From contig JBFMFU010000047.1 of assembly GCA_040751985.1 (NCBI GenBank), positions 124,001 through 188,000 on the forward strand: DNA of 64,000 bases, written 5' to 3'. Below the pieces are notes generated by a model. The model saw nothing but the letters and a program-made list of their open reading frames with translations. It ran no database searches and was not told where the DNA came from. The translations under genes and the position numbers were made by a program. This stretch comes from Desulfoferula sp040751985 (GTDB lineage Bacteria > Desulfobacterota > Desulfarculia > Desulfarculales > Desulfarculaceae). Below are positions 51,949-60,634 of this stretch, piece by piece (within the stretch, counting starts at the first letter, position 1; each line of letters begins with the position of its first letter).

Positions 51949-52836
51949 TCAGCGCGCCAGGGTGATCAGGCGCAGGGAGCCGGTGACCAGGTCCGGCACC
52001 ACCACCAAAAAGCCCTTGCCCTGGGGCACCAGCGCAAAGTCGGCCGGGCCCTTGAAGCCGCCGGCCAGCTTGCGCACCGCACCGCCCGTCTCCAGGATGA
52101 ACAGGCCGCCCTGGGCCCAGTCGGTGTAGAGGATGGCGCCGTCAGGGAGCTGGGCCACGCCGTCCAGCCGGCCCAGGCCGGCCTTGATGGTGCGGGCCTG
52201 CCCCACCTCGCCGGCCTGCGAAAGCCCGCCGGGGCCGCCCATGTCGCTGGAGGTGGCGATGATCACCCCGCCCTCCTTGGCCGGACACAGGCCGTTGGGC
52301 TGGAAGCGGGGCGGGCTGAGCATCACCCGCACCTTGGGCTCGGCGGCCAGGAAGTCGGCCGGCTGGATCAGGTACACATAGCCGGCCATGGTGTCGCTGA
52401 CGAAGAGCTTGCCGCCGACCTCGGTCACGTCGTTGGTGAACTTGGCCCCTTTGAGGACCAGGCGGCGGCCCTTCTTGCTGGCTAGGTCAAAGCACCACAC
52501 CGAGTCTATGTCCGTGGTCCACAGGCGGCCGCCGGATACCCACACGCCCTTGGGCTTGTTCAGCTTCTGGCCGGGGCCGGGTAGGAATTTTCCCACCAGC
52601 ACCTTGCCGTTCAAGTCCAGCTTGCTGATGTAGCCCTGGCCGTCGGCGAGCAAGGGCTTGAACTGGGGCCCGAAGTTACTCATGTACAGCACGCCCTTGC
52701 CGGCGTCGTAGGCCACGGACTCCGGGTGGCCTTTGCCCGGCAGGGTCTTTTCGGACGTAACCTGCCAACCCGCCCAGGCCGGGGCGGCCCCGGCCAGCCA
52801 GGCCAGCGCGGCCAGCACGGCCAGTAAACGCGTCAT
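51949..52836 (-). CDS. Secreted SMP-30/NHL-type beta-propeller protein
   Basis: A 295-aa protein with a signal peptide (LLAVLAALAWLAGAAPAWAGW, cut near residue 22). The mature part repeats short beta-propeller blades: GHPESVAYDAGKGVLYMSN, NKPKGVWVSGGRLWTTDID, FTNDVTEVGGKLFVSDTMAGYVYLI, GLGRLDGVAQLPDGAILYTDW. This resembles the SMP-30/gluconolactonase/LRE superfamily. Periplasmic location is predicted. No metal ligands could be assigned firmly, so lactonase activity is only a possibility. Confidence 0.78.
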   Translation of the reverse strand: MTRLLAVLAALAWLAGAAPAWAGWQVTSEKTLPGKGHPESVAYDAGKGVLYMSNFGPQFKPLLADGQGYISKLDLNGKVLVGKFLPGPGQKLNKPKGVWVSGGRLWTTDIDSVWCFDLASKKGRRLVLKGAKFTNDVTEVGGKLFVSDTMAGYVYLIQPADFLAAEPKVRVMLSPPRFQPNGLCPAKEGGVIIATSSDMGGPGGLSQAGEVGQARTIKAGLGRLDGVAQLPDGAILYTDWAQGGLFILETGGAVRKLAGGFKGPADFALVPQGKGFLVVVPDLVTGSLRLITLAR

Positions 52837-52902
52837 GATTGCCTCCTAACGGCGTAGATGGTTTTCAGCATCAGGCGCTCCGGCGCGGCCGGGGCCCGTC
52901 AA

Positions 52903-53547
52903 TCAGTATCCCATGTCCTCGCCCACCAGCAACACGTGTATGCGGCCCTCGATCATGTTGCCCTCGTGGACGGTCCATATGTTGCAAATGCGCTTGGGGG
53001 TGCGGCAGTCGTGGCAGAGGCCATCCTCACAGCAGGGGGTGGGCAGGCCCAGGCGCAGGCAGTTCACCGGCGCGGCGTAGTTCTTCACCCGGCTCAGGGC
53101 CGAATCCAGGTCCGCCGCCACCTTGTTCATGCCCACCATCAGGATCACCTTCTTGGGCCCGAAGGTCATGGCCGCCACCCGGTTGCCGGTGCCGTCCAGG
53201 TTTACCAGGCGGCCGTCCAGGGTAATGGCGTTGGTGCTGGCAATCATGAAATCGGCGGTCAGGCCCCGGCGGCGCTCGGCCAGGCTCTGTTCTGGCGAAA
53301 GGCTGGGCAGGTAGGGGTTGATCACCTCCACTCCCGGCTGCTGGGCCAGGCGCTCCCAGAGCCCGGCGTAGGCGGTGGACATGGAGCCGCAGCGAAACAC
53401 CACCGAGCCCGCGGGGATCATGCCCACCACCTGGTCCACGGCCTCGGCCGCGGTGGAGGCGAAGCTGGCCGCGAAGCGGCGCTTGGTCAAGTTCTTGATA
53501 AGGTGCTGGGCGGTTTTCTGGTTCCAGGCGATCTGGTGCTGATCCAT
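52903..53547 (-). CDS. LUD domain protein (LutC/DUF162-like)
   Basis: A 214-aa protein of the LUD family. Typical stretches: GSVVFRCGSMSTAYAGLWERL, GLTADFMIASTNAITLDGRLVNLDGTGNRVAAMTFGPKKVILMVGMNKVAADLDSALSRVKNYAAPVNCLRLG, and a Cys-rich tail (CCEDGLCHDCRTPKRICN). In LutABC, LutC-type proteins take part in lactate oxidation, but single LUD proteins of this length are common with unknown roles. It is divergent from uxaA, whose upstream region holds an inverted repeat. Confidence 0.82.
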   Translation of the reverse strand: MDQHQIAWNQKTAQHLIKNLTKRRFAASFASTAAEAVDQVVGMIPAGSVVFRCGSMSTAYAGLWERLAQQPGVEVINPYLPSLSPEQSLAERRRGLTADFMIASTNAITLDGRLVNLDGTGNRVAAMTFGPKKVILMVGMNKVAADLDSALSRVKNYAAPVNCLRLGLPTPCCEDGLCHDCRTPKRICNIWTVHEGNMIEGRIHVLLVGEDMGY

Positions 53548-53654
53548 GCTTTACCTCGCGTTTCACCGGCGACCGCTGATGGACGCCTCAGGGGATGTGG
53601 CAATTGCCATCAGCTTAATGCAGGCCGGCTCGGCTCGCCAGAGCCATTTTGATC

Positions 53655-53677
53655 TTAGCAAAACCGGGTTGCTAAGT
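53655..53677. promoter_or_regulatory. Inverted-repeat operator candidate before uxaA
   Basis: CTTAGCAA (53655-53662) and TTGCTAAG (53670-53677) are perfect 8-base arms around a 7-base spacer, 75 bases before the uxaA start and about 110 bases before the divergent LUD gene start. The arm size fits a dimeric repressor. Which regulator binds is unknown; none is encoded next to it. Confidence 0.55.
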
Positions 53678-53751
53678 GCTTTAATATGGACCGGCGGCGC
53701 AAACCGCGCAACCGGCCAGACGGCGGCCACGCAAAGACAAGAGGAGAAGCC

Positions 53752-55284
53752 ATGGCGCAAGACAGACCCCGGGTCATATCCCTGCACCCCAGCGACGACG
53801 TATTGGTGGCCCTCAGCGAGCTGCCGGCCGGCAGCCAATTGGACCGCCCCGGCCTGGCCTGCCGCGACACCATCCCGGCCGGGCACAAGGTGGCCCTGCG
53901 CGACATCCCGGCCGGGGAGCCGGTGCGCAAGTACGGCCAGATCATAGGCTTCGCCTGTCAGGACATAGCGGCCGGCGGCCATGTGCACAGCCACAACCTG
54001 GTCTTCCAGGCCTTTGACCGCGACCTGGCCGTGGGCAGCGAGGCCAAGCCCACCGCCTACACCCCGTCGGAGCAGCGGGACAGCTTCCAGGGGTATCTAC
54101 GGGCCGACGGCCGGGTGGGCACCCGCAACTACCTGGGGGTGCTGGCCACGGTGAACTGCTCGGCCTCGGTGTGCCACTTCATCGCCCGAGCCCTGACCCC
54201 GGAGGCGCTGGCCGCCTACCCCCAGGTAGACGGGGTGGTGGCCCTGGGACACGGCGGCGGCTGCGGCGGGGCCGAGACCAAGAGCCTGGGCTTCACCTAC
54301 CTGCAGCGGGTGCTGGCCGGTCACGCCCGCCACCCCAACTTCGCCGGCATCCTGCTGGTGGGCCTGGGCTGCGAGGGCAACCAGGTGCAGCTCTTGATGG
54401 AAAACATGGAGCTGAGCCAGGGGCCCCTGCTGCGGGCCATGAACATCCAAGACCAGGGCGGCACCCGCCGCACCGTGGATGAGGGGGTGGCCTTGCTCAA
54501 GGAGATGCTGCCCGTGGCCAACCAGGCCCGGCGGCAGACCCTGCCCGCCAGCCGCCTGCTCTTGGGCCTGGAATGCGGCGGCTCGGACGCCTACTCGGGC
54601 CTGACCGCCAACCCGGCCCTGGGCGCGGCGGTGGACATCCTGGTGCGCCAGGGCGGCACGGCCATCCTCAGCGAGACGCCGGAGATATACGGCGCCGAGC
54701 ACCTCTTAACCCGGCGGGCGGTGAGCCCGGAGGTGGGGCGCAAGCTGGCTCAGCGCATCGCCTGGTGGGAGCGCTATGCCCGCGAAAACGGCGCCAGCCT
54801 GGACAACAACCCCTCGCCGGGCAACAAGGCCGGCGGCCTGACCACCATCCTGGAGAAGTCCCTGGGCGCGGTGTCCAAAGGCGGCACCACCAACCTGGTG
54901 GAGGTCTACGAGTACGCCCAGCCGGTGACGGCCCAGGGCATGGTGTTCATGGACACGCCCGGCTACGACACGGTATCCATCACCGGCATGCTAGCCGGCG
55001 GGGCCAACCTGATCTGCTTCACCACCGGCCGGGGCTCGGTCTGCGGCAGCAAGCCGGCCCCCACCCTGAAGCTGGCCACCAACAGCGCCATGTACGGCCG
55101 CATGTCCGAGGACATGGACGTGAACTGCGGGGCCATCGCCGATGGCGAGGCCACGGTGGATGAGATGGGCCGCAAAATCTTCGACCTGATGCTGGCCATC
55201 GCCTCGGGCCAGCCCAGCAAAAGCGAGGCCCAGGGCTTCGGGGACCAGGAGTTCGTGCCCTGGCCCCTGGGGGCGGTGCTCTAG
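53752..55284 (+). CDS. uxaA: UxaA-family altronate/galactarate dehydratase
   Basis: A 510-aa protein. Residues about 5-85 are a SAF domain (GSQLDRPGLACRDTIPAGHKVALRDIPAGEPVRKYGQIIG, HVHSHNL) and the remainder the UxaA C-terminal domain (YLRADGRVGTRNYLGVLATVNCSASVCHFIA, ALGHGGGCGG, LECGGSDAYSGLTANPALG, ITGMLAGGANLICFTTGRGSVCGSKPAPTLKLATN). Such enzymes dehydrate sugar acids in an iron-dependent manner; altronate and galactarate are typical but related acids are possible. ATG at 53752 follows AGAGGAGAAGCC; a 22-residue extension is rejected. Confidence 0.88.
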   Translation: MAQDRPRVISLHPSDDVLVALSELPAGSQLDRPGLACRDTIPAGHKVALRDIPAGEPVRKYGQIIGFACQDIAAGGHVHSHNLVFQAFDRDLAVGSEAKPTAYTPSEQRDSFQGYLRADGRVGTRNYLGVLATVNCSASVCHFIARALTPEALAAYPQVDGVVALGHGGGCGGAETKSLGFTYLQRVLAGHARHPNFAGILLVGLGCEGNQVQLLMENMELSQGPLLRAMNIQDQGGTRRTVDEGVALLKEMLPVANQARRQTLPASRLLLGLECGGSDAYSGLTANPALGAAVDILVRQGGTAILSETPEIYGAEHLLTRRAVSPEVGRKLAQRIAWWERYARENGASLDNNPSPGNKAGGLTTILEKSLGAVSKGGTTNLVEVYEYAQPVTAQGMVFMDTPGYDTVSITGMLAGGANLICFTTGRGSVCGSKPAPTLKLATNSAMYGRMSEDMDVNCGAIADGEATVDEMGRKIFDLMLAIASGQPSKSEAQGFGDQEFVPWPLGAVL

Positions 55285-55301
55285 GCGGCCGGCTTTTTCG
55301 C

Positions 55302-55330
55302 TTGACATCTTTGTTAATTAATATATTAGT
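55302..55330 (+). promoter_or_regulatory. Promoter/operator of the ArsR-DsrE operon
   Basis: A perfect -35 TTGACA (55302-55307) and -10 TATTAG (55324-55329) with 16-base spacing. The DNA from 55312 to 55344 is strikingly AT-rich, with TTAATTAA and ATATATT-AG-TATAT dyads overlapping the -10, a typical place for an ArsR-type repressor to bind. Confidence 0.65.
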
Positions 55331-55358
55331 ATATCTCAATATAAGGGAGCGGCTATAA

Positions 55359-55694
55359 ATGGACGAGAAATTCATGGCCCAGTTTCTGGAAGAAGCGGCC
55401 GAGATGCTCAAGGTCATGGGCCACCCCCTGCGCATCCGCATCGCCCAGAGCCTGGAAGACGGCGAGCGCAAGGTGGGGGAGATCGCCGAGGCCGTGGAGG
55501 CGGCCCAGTCGGTGACCTCCCAGCACCTCAAGGCCATGCGGGTGCGCGGCCTGCTCAACACCCGCCGCGAGGCCACCTGCGTCTACTACTCCATCGCCCG
55601 CCCCGAGGTTTACAAGATTCTGGACTGCATCCGCGAAAGCGCCCGGCGCGCCGCCGCGGAGCAGCCCCGGGCCGCCGCCGGCGGCCGGCGCTAA
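55359..55694 (+). CDS. ArsR-family transcriptional regulator
   Basis: A 111-aa winged-helix repressor. The recognition region is AAQSVTSQHLKAMRVRGLLNTRREATCVYYSIARPEVYKILDCI. The metal-site motif ELCVCDL of ArsR/SmtB is absent. Two Cys (about residues 74 and 90) could act as a redox pair, as in sulfide/persulfide-sensing ArsR proteins such as SqrR and BigR, though their positions differ. It is directly followed by a DsrE-family gene 16 bases later, which supports a sulfur-related signal. Probably autoregulated through the AT-rich promoter. Confidence 0.85.
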   Translation: MDEKFMAQFLEEAAEMLKVMGHPLRIRIAQSLEDGERKVGEIAEAVEAAQSVTSQHLKAMRVRGLLNTRREATCVYYSIARPEVYKILDCIRESARRAAAEQPRAAAGGRR

Positions 55695-55710
55695 CACGGG
55701 AGGTTAGTCC

Positions 55711-56274
55711 ATGGACCCCGAGATCACCGCCTATATCCAAAAGAGCGTGAAAGAGACCCTGGACGCCGAGCTGGCCCAGCGGATCCAGGCCGAGGTGAAG
55801 AAGCAGGCCGGTCCGGACAAGGCGGCCATCATCGCCTCCAAGGGCACCCTGGACATGGCCTACCCGCCCCTGATCCTGGCCTCCACCTGCGCGGCCCTGG
55901 ACATCCAGTGCGCCGTGTTCTTCACCTTCTACGGCCTGGAGATCCTGAAGAAGAAAAAGAACGCCCACCTGGGGGTGCCCCCCATCGGCAACCCGGCCAT
56001 GCCGGTGCCGGTGCCCAACATCCTGGGCATGCTGCCGGGCATGACGGCCATGGCCACCTCCATGATGAATAGCTGGATGAAAAAGGCCGGCGTGGCCACC
56101 ATCCCCCAGCTTTTAGACGAGTGCATCGAGGCCGAGGTCAAGCTCATCGCCTGCCAGATGACCATGGACGTGCTGGGCATCAAGCGCGAGGAGCTGATCG
56201 ACCCCATCGAGGTGGGCGGCGCGGCCACCTTCCTGAGCTACGCCGCGGGCTGCAACATCACTTTGTTCATCTAA
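55711..56274 (+). CDS. DsrE/DsrF/DrsH-like (DsrE2) protein
   Basis: A 187-aa protein. The fold is indicated by KAAIIASKGTLDMAYPPLILASTCAALDIQCAVFFTFYGLEILKKKK, a hydrophobic or flexible insertion (GMLPGMTAMATSMMNSWMKKAGVATI), and VKLIACQMTMDVLGIKREELID, where the conserved Cys sits in IACQMTMD. DsrE2-type proteins are linked to sulfur-transfer and to membrane sulfur trafficking. It is co-transcribed with the ArsR gene. Catalytic competence as a sulfurtransferase is inferred from the Cys only. Confidence 0.82.
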   Translation: MDPEITAYIQKSVKETLDAELAQRIQAEVKKQAGPDKAAIIASKGTLDMAYPPLILASTCAALDIQCAVFFTFYGLEILKKKKNAHLGVPPIGNPAMPVPVPNILGMLPGMTAMATSMMNSWMKKAGVATIPQLLDECIEAEVKLIACQMTMDVLGIKREELIDPIEVGGAATFLSYAAGCNITLFI

Positions 56275-56293
56275 GCCGAGCTGCACAGGACTC

Positions 56294-56323
56294 GGGCCGT
56301 CCGTCCAGCGGGGCGGGCGGCCC
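56294..56323 (+). terminator. Hairpin after the DsrE2 gene
   Basis: GGGCCGTCCGTCC (56294-56306) and GGGCGGGCGGCCC (56311-56323) form a 13-bp stem with two G-U pairs and a 4-base loop. The following DNA is only moderately T-rich (TCCCACTTTAAG), so it may be a weak or Rho-assisted terminator. Confidence 0.5.
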
Positions 56324-56458
56324 TCCCACTTTAAGCCCCTTCCTTGCGTCCTGGCGGGCGGGGAAAATCCTTGACAGCCTGGCCGCGGGCGTCTAACACG
56401 GGATAGCTTCAGGTTTGCCCAGCAGCGGCACTAGAGGCCGCAAAGGGGTGAGAGGCAG

Positions 56459-57880
56459 ATGCACGAGCTGATCCGGATGAGCGCCCGCCAGGCGGTGGAG
56501 CTATTGAAAACGCGCCAAGTGAGCCCGCGGGAGCTGATCCAGGCCGCGGCCCAGCGCATCGCCCAGACCGAGGGCCAGATAAACGCCCTGCCCACCCTGT
56601 GCCTGGAGCGGGCCCAGGAGCACGCCGGCCGCCTGGCCCAGAACCCGCCCAGCGACCCGCCGCCCTGGTTCCTCTACGGCCTGCCCATCGCGGTCAAGGA
56701 CCTGCAGGAGGTGGCCGGAGTGCGCACCACCTTCGGCTCGCGCATCTTCGCCGACAACATCGCCCCGCGCACCGAAATCTCGGTGCAGCGCCTGGAGAAA
56801 AACGGCGCCCTGGTCATCGCCAAGTCCAACACCCCGGAGTTCGGGGCCGGCGGCAACACCTTCAACGAGGTCTTCGGCGCCACTTTGAACCCCTGGCACA
56901 TCGGCAAGACCGCCGGCGGCTCCTCGGGCGGCTCGGCGGCGGCCCTGGCCGCGGGCCAGGTCTGGCTGGCCACGGGCAGCGACCTGGCCGGCAGCCTGCG
57001 CACCCCGGCCAGCTTCTGCTCGGTGCTGGGATTGCGGGTCAACTCCGGGCGGGTGGCCGCGGGCCCGGACATCCTGCCCTGGCAGAGCCTGGCGGTGATC
57101 GGGCCCATGGCCCGCAACGTGGGCGACCTGGCCCTGATGCTGGACGCCATGGTGGGCCAGGACCCCCGCGACCCCCGCTCCCTGCCCCGGCCGGCCCAGA
57201 GCTTCAGCCAGGCGGCCCAGGAGCCCAGGCCGCCCCGGCGGGTGGCCTTCAGCCCGGACCTGGGCCAGGGGCCGGTGCAGGCCGAGGTGCAACAGATCTG
57301 CACCCGGGCCGCCCAGCGCTTCACGGAGCTGGGCGCGGCGGTGGAGCAGGCCGCGCCGGACCTCAGTGACAGCACCGAGATCTTCACCCCCCTGCGGGCC
57401 GCCCGCTACGCCGCGGCCTTGGGCCAACACCTGCCCCACAAACGCCACCTGCTCAAGCCGGAGGTGATAGGCAACGTGGAGGAAGGCCTGGCCCTCAGCG
57501 GCCAGCAAATCCTGCAGGCCGAAAAGGGCCGCGGGGCCCTGTACCAGCGGGCGGTGGAGTTCTTCCAGACCTACGACCTGCTGCTGGCCCCGGCCGCGGC
57601 CTCCGCGCCCTTCGACGTGTCCATCCGCTATCTGGAGGAGCTGGAGGGCAAGCGCTTCCAGTCCTACTTCGGCTGGCTGGCCCTGTCTTACGCCATCACC
57701 CTGACCGGCTGCCCGGCCCTGTCCGTGCCCTGCGGCTTCACGGCCGCGGGCCTGCCGGTGGGGCTGCAGATCGTGGGCCCGCCCCGGGGCGAAGCGAAAG
57801 TCATCGCGGCCGCGGCCCTGTTCGAGCAGCTCAGCGGCCTGGCCGACCGCACGCCCCTGGACCCCCGCCCAGCCGCCTAG
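56459..57880 (+). CDS. Amidase signature family enzyme
   Basis: A 473-aa amidase. The Ser-cisSer-Lys triad is visible: Lys in GLPIAVKDLQEV, cis-Ser in GKTAGGSSGGSAAALAAG and the nucleophile Ser in GSDLAGSLRTPA. Members hydrolyse many amides. GatA is unlikely, because gatB and gatC are absent nearby and the C-terminal region differs from GatA (for example LALSYAITLTGCPALSVPCGFTAAGLPVGLQIVG is generic). It appears monocistronic. Substrate unknown; an arylamide or small-amide hydrolase would fit the local catabolic theme. Confidence 0.85.
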   Translation: MHELIRMSARQAVELLKTRQVSPRELIQAAAQRIAQTEGQINALPTLCLERAQEHAGRLAQNPPSDPPPWFLYGLPIAVKDLQEVAGVRTTFGSRIFADNIAPRTEISVQRLEKNGALVIAKSNTPEFGAGGNTFNEVFGATLNPWHIGKTAGGSSGGSAAALAAGQVWLATGSDLAGSLRTPASFCSVLGLRVNSGRVAAGPDILPWQSLAVIGPMARNVGDLALMLDAMVGQDPRDPRSLPRPAQSFSQAAQEPRPPRRVAFSPDLGQGPVQAEVQQICTRAAQRFTELGAAVEQAAPDLSDSTEIFTPLRAARYAAALGQHLPHKRHLLKPEVIGNVEEGLALSGQQILQAEKGRGALYQRAVEFFQTYDLLLAPAAASAPFDVSIRYLEELEGKRFQSYFGWLALSYAITLTGCPALSVPCGFTAAGLPVGLQIVGPPRGEAKVIAAAALFEQLSGLADRTPLDPRPAA

Positions 57881-57969
57881 GCGGCGGGCGCGGACTGCGC
57901 CCCGCCGTCCCCCCTTATGGCACGGCCCCGGCGAAAAATTAACAGGGGTTCGCTCCGGCGGGCGGCGGT

Positions 57970-58449
57970 CTACTCCGCCAGCTCCTCCACCTGCACCTGC
58001 TGACCCATGGCCAGCACGAACTGGCTGGTGCGCCGGTCCAGGCGGTTCTTGAGGATGGTGGTAAAGCGCTTGAGCAGGTGGTAGCCGGTATCGCGGTCGC
58101 GGTCCATGAGCGACAGCAGGTCCTCGCCGGATATGAGCAGCACCAGGCAGGGCTCCAGGGCCACGGCGTCGTTGCGGTGGGTGGAGCCGGGAATCAGCAC
58201 GCCCCAGCCGAAGGAGTAGCCGGCCTTTATGGAGCCCAGACTCACCACCACCCCCGGCGCAGCCTCCACATTGAGAAGGATCTTGCCCCGCAGCAGCATG
58301 CCGAAGCTATCGGCCAGCTCGCCGTGGCGGAAGATTATGTCGTTCTCCTTGTAGGAGGTCTCCTTAACCAGGGGCGCGATTTTAGTCAGCACCGCCTCGG
58401 GCAGGTCTTGCAGGATGTTTATCTTGCGCAGGTCGGCCGTGGTCGCCAT
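57970..58449 (-). CDS. Stand-alone cyclic-nucleotide-binding-domain protein
   Basis: A 159-aa protein consisting of one cNMP-type beta-roll (VKETSYKENDIIFRHGELADSFGMLLRGKILLNVEA, GYSFGWGVLIPGSTHRNDAVAL) and a C-terminal helix (DTGYHLLKRFTTILKNRLDRRTSQFVLAM). There is no DNA-binding domain. The phosphate-binding cassette GE-A...R is not well conserved, so a nucleotide ligand is uncertain. It lies 15 bases after the antiporter gene and may regulate or assemble with that complex. Confidence 0.75.
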   Translation of the reverse strand: MATTADLRKINILQDLPEAVLTKIAPLVKETSYKENDIIFRHGELADSFGMLLRGKILLNVEAAPGVVVSLGSIKAGYSFGWGVLIPGSTHRNDAVALEPCLVLLISGEDLLSLMDRDRDTGYHLLKRFTTILKNRLDRRTSQFVLAMGQQVQVEELAE

Positions 58450-58464
58450 AAGCCACTCCCCCGG

Positions 58465-60237
58465 CTAGAGTACGAACAAAAGAATGAGCATGATCAGGGC
58501 CACCGCCGCGGCCCAGCCCACCGGGAAACCGCCGGCCTCCATGGCCGCGTTGAGGAACTGCTCGCGGCGCTCGCGCTCGGGCACGCCCAGGCCTTGCAGG
58601 GCCCACAGCGGCCGCATCAGCACCAGGGCCAGGCGGGCGGGGGCGGCCTGACAGTATCCACCCAAGGCGCGGGAAACCCCCTGCGCCAGGGCCCGTTCCG
58701 AGACCCGGTTCAGGCCGTTGAGCCCTGCGTCGCACAGGCGGTAGAAGGCCCGGCCGCCCATCCGGTAGAACCAGTCGAAGTCCAGGTTGATGGCCCTTTG
58801 CTCGGCCGGGTAGATGCCCGAGAGCATCAGCAGGCAGAAGGCCAGGGCCCCGAACATCAGCAACTGAAGCTGCCCTATGACGTGGGCGCCGGTGTAGGGT
58901 ACGTACTCCACCGGATAGGGCAGCAGCTGGTACAGGGGCTGGGGATAGACCCCGATGAAGATGCACAAGAACGCCGCTCCCCCCATGGCCAGCAGCATGG
59001 GCAGGGGGGCCTCCTTGGGTCGCAGGCCGGAGTCGTGGCCAAAGAACATGAAGAAGGGGACCTTGATGCCCGCGTGATGAAACACGCCGGCACTGGCGAA
59101 TTGCAGCATTAGCCACACCACCACCATCCCCCCGGCCCCGGCCGCGGAGACGATCATGGACTTGCTGACGAAGCCCGAAAACAAGGGGAAGGCACTGATG
59201 GAAGCGGCCCCTATCATGCAGAAGGCGGCTGTCAGGGGCATGTATTTGTACAGCCCGCCCAGATCGGTGCACAGGGTCTTGCCGGTGCGGTACATCACCG
59301 CCCCGGCGGACATGAACAACAGGGCCTTGTAGAGGATGTGGGCGAAGGCGTGGCTCACCGCGCCGTTGAGGGCCAGGGGGGTGCCGATGCCCACCCCGCA
59401 CATCATGAAGCCCACCTGGTTGATCAGGCTGTAGGAGAGCACCCCGCGCACGTCGTTTTCCAGCACCGCGTAAAAGATGGGGAAGAAGGTCATGAAAGCG
59501 CCCAGCCAGATGAGCGCCTCGGCCCCGGCGAAGGTGCGGGCCATGAGATAGACCGCGCTCTTGGTGGTGAAAGCCGAAAGGAACACCGCGCCGGTGGCGG
59601 TGGCCTTGGGATAGGCGTCCTTGAGCCAGGGGTGCAGCGGCGGAATGGCGGCGTTGACAGCGATGCCGATGAAGATCAGCCAATTGGCCGCGCCGCCGTC
59701 AAGGCCGACCTGCTCCACGGCCAGCTTGCCGCTGGCCGCCAGGCGCATGAGGATGCCGGCCAGCAAAAACAGCCCGCCGAACAGGTGCACCAGCAGATAG
59801 CGCGCCGCCGCCCGGCGGGCGGCCGGGGTGCGCCGGGCCAAGATCAGGAAGGTGGAGGCTACCGCCATCACCTCCCAGAAGATGTAGAGGCTGAAGAAAT
59901 CACCGGCGAAAGTGACCCCCAGGGCGCTGCCTGCGTAGACCAGGGCCGAGCAACGCTCCAGGTCGTCCTCCACCCGCCAGGCGAAGAGCATGGCCAAAAA
60001 GGCGATCAGGGAGAATATGTAGCCGAACAGCTTGCTCAGCCGGTCCACCTGGCCCAGCACCAGCTGGTAGTCCAAAAAAGACAGGCTCCAGTGGGCGCCC
60101 GGGGGAGTGGCGTAGATGACCAATAGGCAGATCAGGGGCGCCGCCAGGCACACCACCGGCTTGACCCTGCGGGAGAACAGGGGCAACAGCGCGGCCGCGC
60201 CCATCAAAATCAGGGCCGGGGGGATGCTACCGCCCAT
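58465..60237 (-). CDS. Mrp/NADH dehydrogenase-like antiporter subunit (D type, 590 aa)
   Basis: A 590-aa polytopic protein of the MrpD/NuoLMN superfamily. The conserved TM5 Glu is in YIFWEVMAVASTFLI and the helix-8-like Lys in SAFTTKSAVYLMAR. At the TM7 position where most family members have Lys, this protein reads GIAVNAAIPPLHPWLKDAYP, with Asn. The C-terminus is longer than in the other two D-type subunits here and ends in a separate hydrophobic helix (WAAAVALIMLILLFVL). It overlaps the preceding small gene by 11 bases. Probably part of a cation/proton-pumping membrane module. Confidence 0.82.
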   Translation of the reverse strand: MGGSIPPALILMGAAALLPLFSRRVKPVVCLAAPLICLLVIYATPPGAHWSLSFLDYQLVLGQVDRLSKLFGYIFSLIAFLAMLFAWRVEDDLERCSALVYAGSALGVTFAGDFFSLYIFWEVMAVASTFLILARRTPAARRAAARYLLVHLFGGLFLLAGILMRLAASGKLAVEQVGLDGGAANWLIFIGIAVNAAIPPLHPWLKDAYPKATATGAVFLSAFTTKSAVYLMARTFAGAEALIWLGAFMTFFPIFYAVLENDVRGVLSYSLINQVGFMMCGVGIGTPLALNGAVSHAFAHILYKALLFMSAGAVMYRTGKTLCTDLGGLYKYMPLTAAFCMIGAASISAFPLFSGFVSKSMIVSAAGAGGMVVVWLMLQFASAGVFHHAGIKVPFFMFFGHDSGLRPKEAPLPMLLAMGGAAFLCIFIGVYPQPLYQLLPYPVEYVPYTGAHVIGQLQLLMFGALAFCLLMLSGIYPAEQRAINLDFDWFYRMGGRAFYRLCDAGLNGLNRVSERALAQGVSRALGGYCQAAPARLALVLMRPLWALQGLGVPERERREQFLNAAMEAGGFPVGWAAAVALIMLILLFVL

Positions 60238-60478
60238 AGTAGTCCTCCGGCCGCTTGACCAGCCGCCTGAGCACCCGCGCCGCTAACACCAGCACCACGC
60301 AGGAGACGAAGCCGTAGGCCGCGAAAAACTCCGGCGCCTGCTCCCAGGAGAAATGGCCGTGCTTGCTGACCAGGAAATCCACCAGCAGCAGGACGACCAG
60401 GGCGGCGAAGAAGGCGGTCAGAAAACGTCTGAAGTTGCCCGGCTTATCAAAGAAGCCTTTTTTCTCCGACACCGACAT
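60227..60478 (-). CDS. Small two-helix membrane protein (83 aa)
   Basis: An 83-aa protein with two predicted membrane helices (FLTAFFAALVVLLLVDFLV, about residues 19-37; YGFVSCVVLVLAARVLRRLV, about residues 55-74) and charged ends. Its start overlaps the stop of the 50-aa gene by one base (TGATG), and its end overlaps the next antiporter gene by 11 bases, so it is firmly embedded in the operon. Similar small proteins accompany antiporter clusters in related bacteria. Role unknown, likely structural. Confidence 0.72.
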   Translation of the reverse strand: MSVSEKKGFFDKPGNFRRFLTAFFAALVVLLLVDFLVSKHGHFSWEQAPEFFAAYGFVSCVVLVLAARVLRRLVKRPEDYYGR

Positions 60479-60630
60479 CAGTGGCCTCCTCCCCCGCCGA
60501 CGATCAGGCCGCAGAAGACCAGGGCCAGGTAAACCAGGCCCGCGGCCAAAGTCAGGTAAAAAGCCGGCCGGAAGCCGGGCACCGGCTCGTGCCTAAGCTC
60601 CATGCGCGGCCTGGAGGTCTGCGCATCCAT
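60478..60630 (-). CDS. Very small single-helix membrane protein (50 aa)
   Basis: A 50-codon frame from ATG at 60630 to a TGA that overlaps the next ATG. The N-terminal half is soluble and basic (TSRPRMELRHEPVPGFRP); the C-terminal half is one membrane helix (AFYLTLAAGLVYLALVFCGLIVGGGGGH) ending in five Gly and His. It fills exactly the space between two antiporter genes, with 4 bases to the upstream stop. This tight fit supports a real gene. Confidence 0.68.
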   Translation of the reverse strand: MDAQTSRPRMELRHEPVPGFRPAFYLTLAAGLVYLALVFCGLIVGGGGGH

Positions 60631-60634
60631 GCCT

